A model generated the notes under the pieces. That model saw only the letters and a program-made list of their open reading frames with translations. It made no database searches and had not been told where the DNA came from. 6,181 bases of DNA from Candidatus Parvarchaeota archaeon (GTDB taxonomy: Archaea; Nanobdellota; Nanobdellia; Parvarchaeales; Parvarchaeaceae), in the NCBI GenBank assembly GCA_027366075.1, contig DAHXLI010000005.1:1-6181 (forward strand), written 5' to 3'. Each line of letters starts with the position of its first letter. The first letter of the stretch is position 1. The position numbers and the translations under genes were made by a program. Positions 4,171-6,181 of this stretch are shown in pieces.

Positions 4171-5110
4171 GAAAAATTGCATGGAAAAGCCCGATAATAA
4201 CGAAACACCCGCGATTGAAGTCAAAAATTTAGTCAAGTCCTATGGAAAAATAAAGGCCGTTGCGGGGCTCAATCTTAAAATAAGGAAAGGCGAGGTCTTC
4301 AGCCTGCTCGGCCCCAATGGCGCAGGCAAGACGACGACAGTCGAAATGCTCGAAGGCATAAGGACTCCGGATTCCGGCAGCATAAAAATCCTCGGGCTAG
4401 ATCCGATAAAAAATGTGCATGAGCTTCGTAGGAGAGAAGGCATAATCCCACAGGGTTTTAATTTCATAGAGAAAATAACCCCGAAAGAAGCGATAGCTTA
4501 TTACTCCACGCTGTTTAATGTTCCAAACAGGTCCAAGGAACTTATAAAAATGACAAACCTTACGAACGTCTCTAACGTGATATTTACTGACTTATCCGGT
4601 GGGCAAAAACAAAAGGTGGGCCTTTGCCTCGCACTTTCAAACGATCCGGAGATCCTGTTTTTGGACGAACCGACGACGGGGTTAGATCCACAGGCACGAA
4701 GGAACATATGGGAAGTGATAAGAAAACTAAAATCAGAGAAAAGGACGATATTATTGACGACTCATTATCTTGAAGAAGCAGAAGAGCTGGCGGACAGGGT
4801 AGCTATAATAAACAGCGGCAAAATAATGGCAGAGGGTACGCCCCACGAAATAATCAAAAAATATGGGACCGGTATGAGACTAAGCGTAGACGGAGAGGCC
4901 AGCCTGCTTAAAATCTTTAGGAAAATAAAAGGGATAAAAACCAAATACGAATCTGGAAAATTTACCGTCATTTTTAATTCAGAAAAAGACATAGTTAAAA
5001 TGGTAAGAGCGTTGGAAAAAAGCGGGAAAAAATGGTCTAATCTAAAAATAAGCAACGAAACTTTGGAAGACGTATTTTTAGACTTGGTAGGGACCAAGGA
5101 GAAAGATTAA
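4163..5110 (+). CDS. ABC-transporter ATPase, DrrA/CcmA-like (complete)
   Basis: Energises the ABC-2 permease encoded next door; the pair forms an export-type transporter acting at the cytoplasmic face of the membrane. From ATG 4163 it has 315 residues with every catalytic landmark: Walker A GPNGAGKTT (50-58), Q97 in GIIPQ, signature LSGGQKQK (144-151), Walker B ILFLDEPTTGLD (164-175) and switch H201 in LLTTHYLEEAEELAD. Residues about 225-315 form the extra C-terminal domain typical of drug- or antibiotic-export ATPases. A second ATG at 4181 (MEKPDNN) would avoid the 8-base overlap with the truncated gene and keep the whole domain; neither start has a convincing Shine-Dalgarno sequence. The segment just before the signature (LTNVSNVIFTDLSGG) is unusually uncharged. 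The permease follows after one base, so coupling is tight. The substrate cannot be told from sequence. Confidence 0.93.
   Translation: MVKKNCMEKPDNNETPAIEVKNLVKSYGKIKAVAGLNLKIRKGEVFSLLGPNGAGKTTTVEMLEGIRTPDSGSIKILGLDPIKNVHELRRREGIIPQGFNFIEKITPKEAIAYYSTLFNVPNRSKELIKMTNLTNVSNVIFTDLSGGQKQKVGLCLALSNDPEILFLDEPTTGLDPQARRNIWEVIRKLKSEKRTILLTTHYLEEAEELADRVAIINSGKIMAEGTPHEIIKKYGTGMRLSVDGEASLLKIFRKIKGIKTKYESGKFTVIFNSEKDIVKMVRALEKSGKKWSNLKISNETLEDVFLDLVGTKEKD
5096..5101 (+). promoter_or_regulatory. Ribosome binding site of the permease gene
   Basis: AAGGAG inside the last codons of the ATPase gene, 10 bases before the permease ATG at 5112. It supports that start and translational linkage of the two transporter subunits. 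Confidence 0.55.
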
Positions 5111-5111
5111 A

Positions 5112-6181
5112 ATGAGGCCAGCAAACATAAAAGCGGATTTTGTAGTATACTCCAGAAACTTTCTTAGGACACGCTCCGCTTTATTCTTTACCATTCTGTT
5201 TCCGATAATATTTTTGCTAGTCTTCGGTGCGATATTCTCTGGAGGGAGCACTAAAGTGCCGTTGTCGATTCAAAATCTAAATAACGGTTCAGCAATATCT
5301 TTGAGTTTCGTTTCGGCGCTTAACAGTACCGGTCTAGTAACTATAACCTCCGTCCCGCCAAATGTCAACATACAGACTTACATAAACCAGAATTCTGTAG
5401 ATGCGGCGCTGGTCATACCGGCGAACTTTGCTCAAGAAGTAACTTCTAGCCAAAATGTGAACATGTCTTTTTACTATAATCCGAGTCAATCTAGCGCCCA
5501 AGCCGCAGAACAGGCGGTTAATCTGGTGATACAAAGTTTTAATTTTAAGATCGCCAATGCCACACCGATTATACATGCCTCAGTAAACCCAGTTTCCACG
5601 GCGGCGGTCGGCTACATAAATTACCTTATACCTGGCTTGATAGGTTTTTCTGTGCTGACCACAGGCATGTTTTCTATGACAAACATAGTAAGTTCCTACA
5701 AGAAAGAAAAAATATTCAGGCAGCTTTCGCTCACTCCCCTGACTAAAGGCGAGTGGATGGTCTCAAAATTCATGTGGAATGCGATAATGGCAGTAGTGGC
5801 GATCGTCCTGATGATAAGTGTAGGAGACCTAGTATTCGGCGCCGGTATAACGTTCAATATATATATATTGCCAATCGTATTCTTTGGGGTCTTTGGGTTC
5901 ATCTCGCTTGGCATAGTCGCAGGCTCAATCTCAAAGAATGAAGAGACCGCCGCGATAATAGGCAACGTAATAACCTTTCCGATGATGTTTTTGGCAGGTA
6001 CGTTTTTCCCAGTTTCATCGATGCCGACTTATCTGCAGGAAATCGCAAAATTCCTACCACTTTACTACGTTATAAATGGCATGAACGCGATAATGCTGTT
6101 TGGGAATGTGCCTAACTTACTGTTTAATACGGGCATAGTCGCTGCGATTTCTTTGGTGTTCTTCTTTATTTCTATGCGGGT
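5112..6181 (+). CDS. ABC-2 type transporter permease (DrrB/YadH-like), 3' end outside the window
   Basis: The reading frame from ATG 5112 is open for 356 codons to the window edge; by family length only some 10-25 residues should be missing. It begins MRPANIKADFVVYSRNFLR, then a first membrane helix (about 22-42). An extracytoplasmic domain of about 120 residues follows, rich in Asn, Ser and Gln, with possible glycosylation sequons such as NGS and NST. Five more hydrophobic segments lie at about 167-192, 220-241, 249-272, 281-303 and 337-356. The cytoplasmic loop KEKIFRQLSLTPLTKGEWM (about 200-216) is the conserved ABC-2 coupling region that contacts the ATPase. FPVSSMPTYLQEIAKFLPLYY (from about 302) is the other family hallmark. 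It starts one base after the ATPase stop, with AAGGAG 10 bases upstream. Together they make a homodimeric exporter, probably of a hydrophobic compound under PadR control; the substrate is inferred only in general terms. Confidence 0.92.
   Translation, partial: MRPANIKADFVVYSRNFLRTRSALFFTILFPIIFLLVFGAIFSGGSTKVPLSIQNLNNGSAISLSFVSALNSTGLVTITSVPPNVNIQTYINQNSVDAALVIPANFAQEVTSSQNVNMSFYYNPSQSSAQAAEQAVNLVIQSFNFKIANATPIIHASVNPVSTAAVGYINYLIPGLIGFSVLTTGMFSMTNIVSSYKKEKIFRQLSLTPLTKGEWMVSKFMWNAIMAVVAIVLMISVGDLVFGAGITFNIYILPIVFFGVFGFISLGIVAGSISKNEETAAIIGNVITFPMMFLAGTFFPVSSMPTYLQEIAKFLPLYYVINGMNAIMLFGNVPNLLFNTGIVAAISLVFFFISMR

Noticed and set aside
4122..4235. The +2 frame after the ATPase truncation (NKHNPFLETFKWLRKIAWKS) as a relic of the Walker B half.
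   Set aside because: HNP and FLE recall the region before Walker B, but key residues (LDEPT) are absent and the resemblance is too weak to claim.
5094..5106. CCAAGGAGAAAGA occurs here and, in reverse complement, in both 33-bp repeats (1870-1882 and 2552-2564).
   Set aside because: Here it is the purine-rich ribosome binding site inside the ATPase 3' end, with no similarity beyond 13-15 bases. A short AAGGAG-containing match is plausible by chance.

Overview
The window looks archaeal. The evidence is an archaeal/eukaryal-type aspartyl-tRNA synthetase, an AbrB-type antitoxin with a RelE/ParE-type toxin, heavy use of ATA (Ile) and AGA/AGG (Arg) codons, and TATA boxes of the TATAAATA type placed about 22-32 bases upstream of start codons (at aspS, the antitoxin, the membrane protein gene and padR). 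That spacing implies leaderless mRNAs, as is common in archaea. Base composition is moderate to AT-leaning. I cannot name the lineage; an uncultivated Thermoplasmata- or DPANN-like archaeon would fit, but that is a guess.

Left part (1-1800): a rightward gene encodes most of a chagasin-like (family I42) cysteine-protease inhibitor, whose 5' end is interrupted by an in-frame TGA. It meets aspS tail to tail, with the two stop codons overlapping at 340-343. aspS runs leftward from 1617 and has all class II synthetase landmarks plus some unusual substitutions near the amino-acid pocket. Bases 1618-1804 hold its promoter and otherwise no supported gene.

Middle part (1805-2680, leftward): an AbrB-like antitoxin and a RelE-like toxin form a two-gene module with its own promoter and a perfect 15-bp palindrome next to the start codon. 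The module is bracketed by two copies of a 33-bp direct repeat (29/33 identical). Each copy encodes, in the same frame, the start of a tiny basic peptide beginning MPRRKT[VI]E (26 and 24 codons). I do not recognise this arrangement, and it is the most unusual feature of the window.

Right part (2680-6181, rightward): a four-helix membrane protein of unknown function with its own promoter, then an efflux-type operon. The operon has a PadR-family repressor with a 30-bp imperfect palindrome over its start site, an ABC ATPase truncated at its signature motif, a complete DrrA/CcmA-like ABC ATPase, and an ABC-2 permease that runs off the right edge. The likely working unit is PadR plus the intact ATPase plus the permease: a two-component exporter controlled by a ligand-responsive repressor. 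The truncated ATPase looks like a decayed paralogue.
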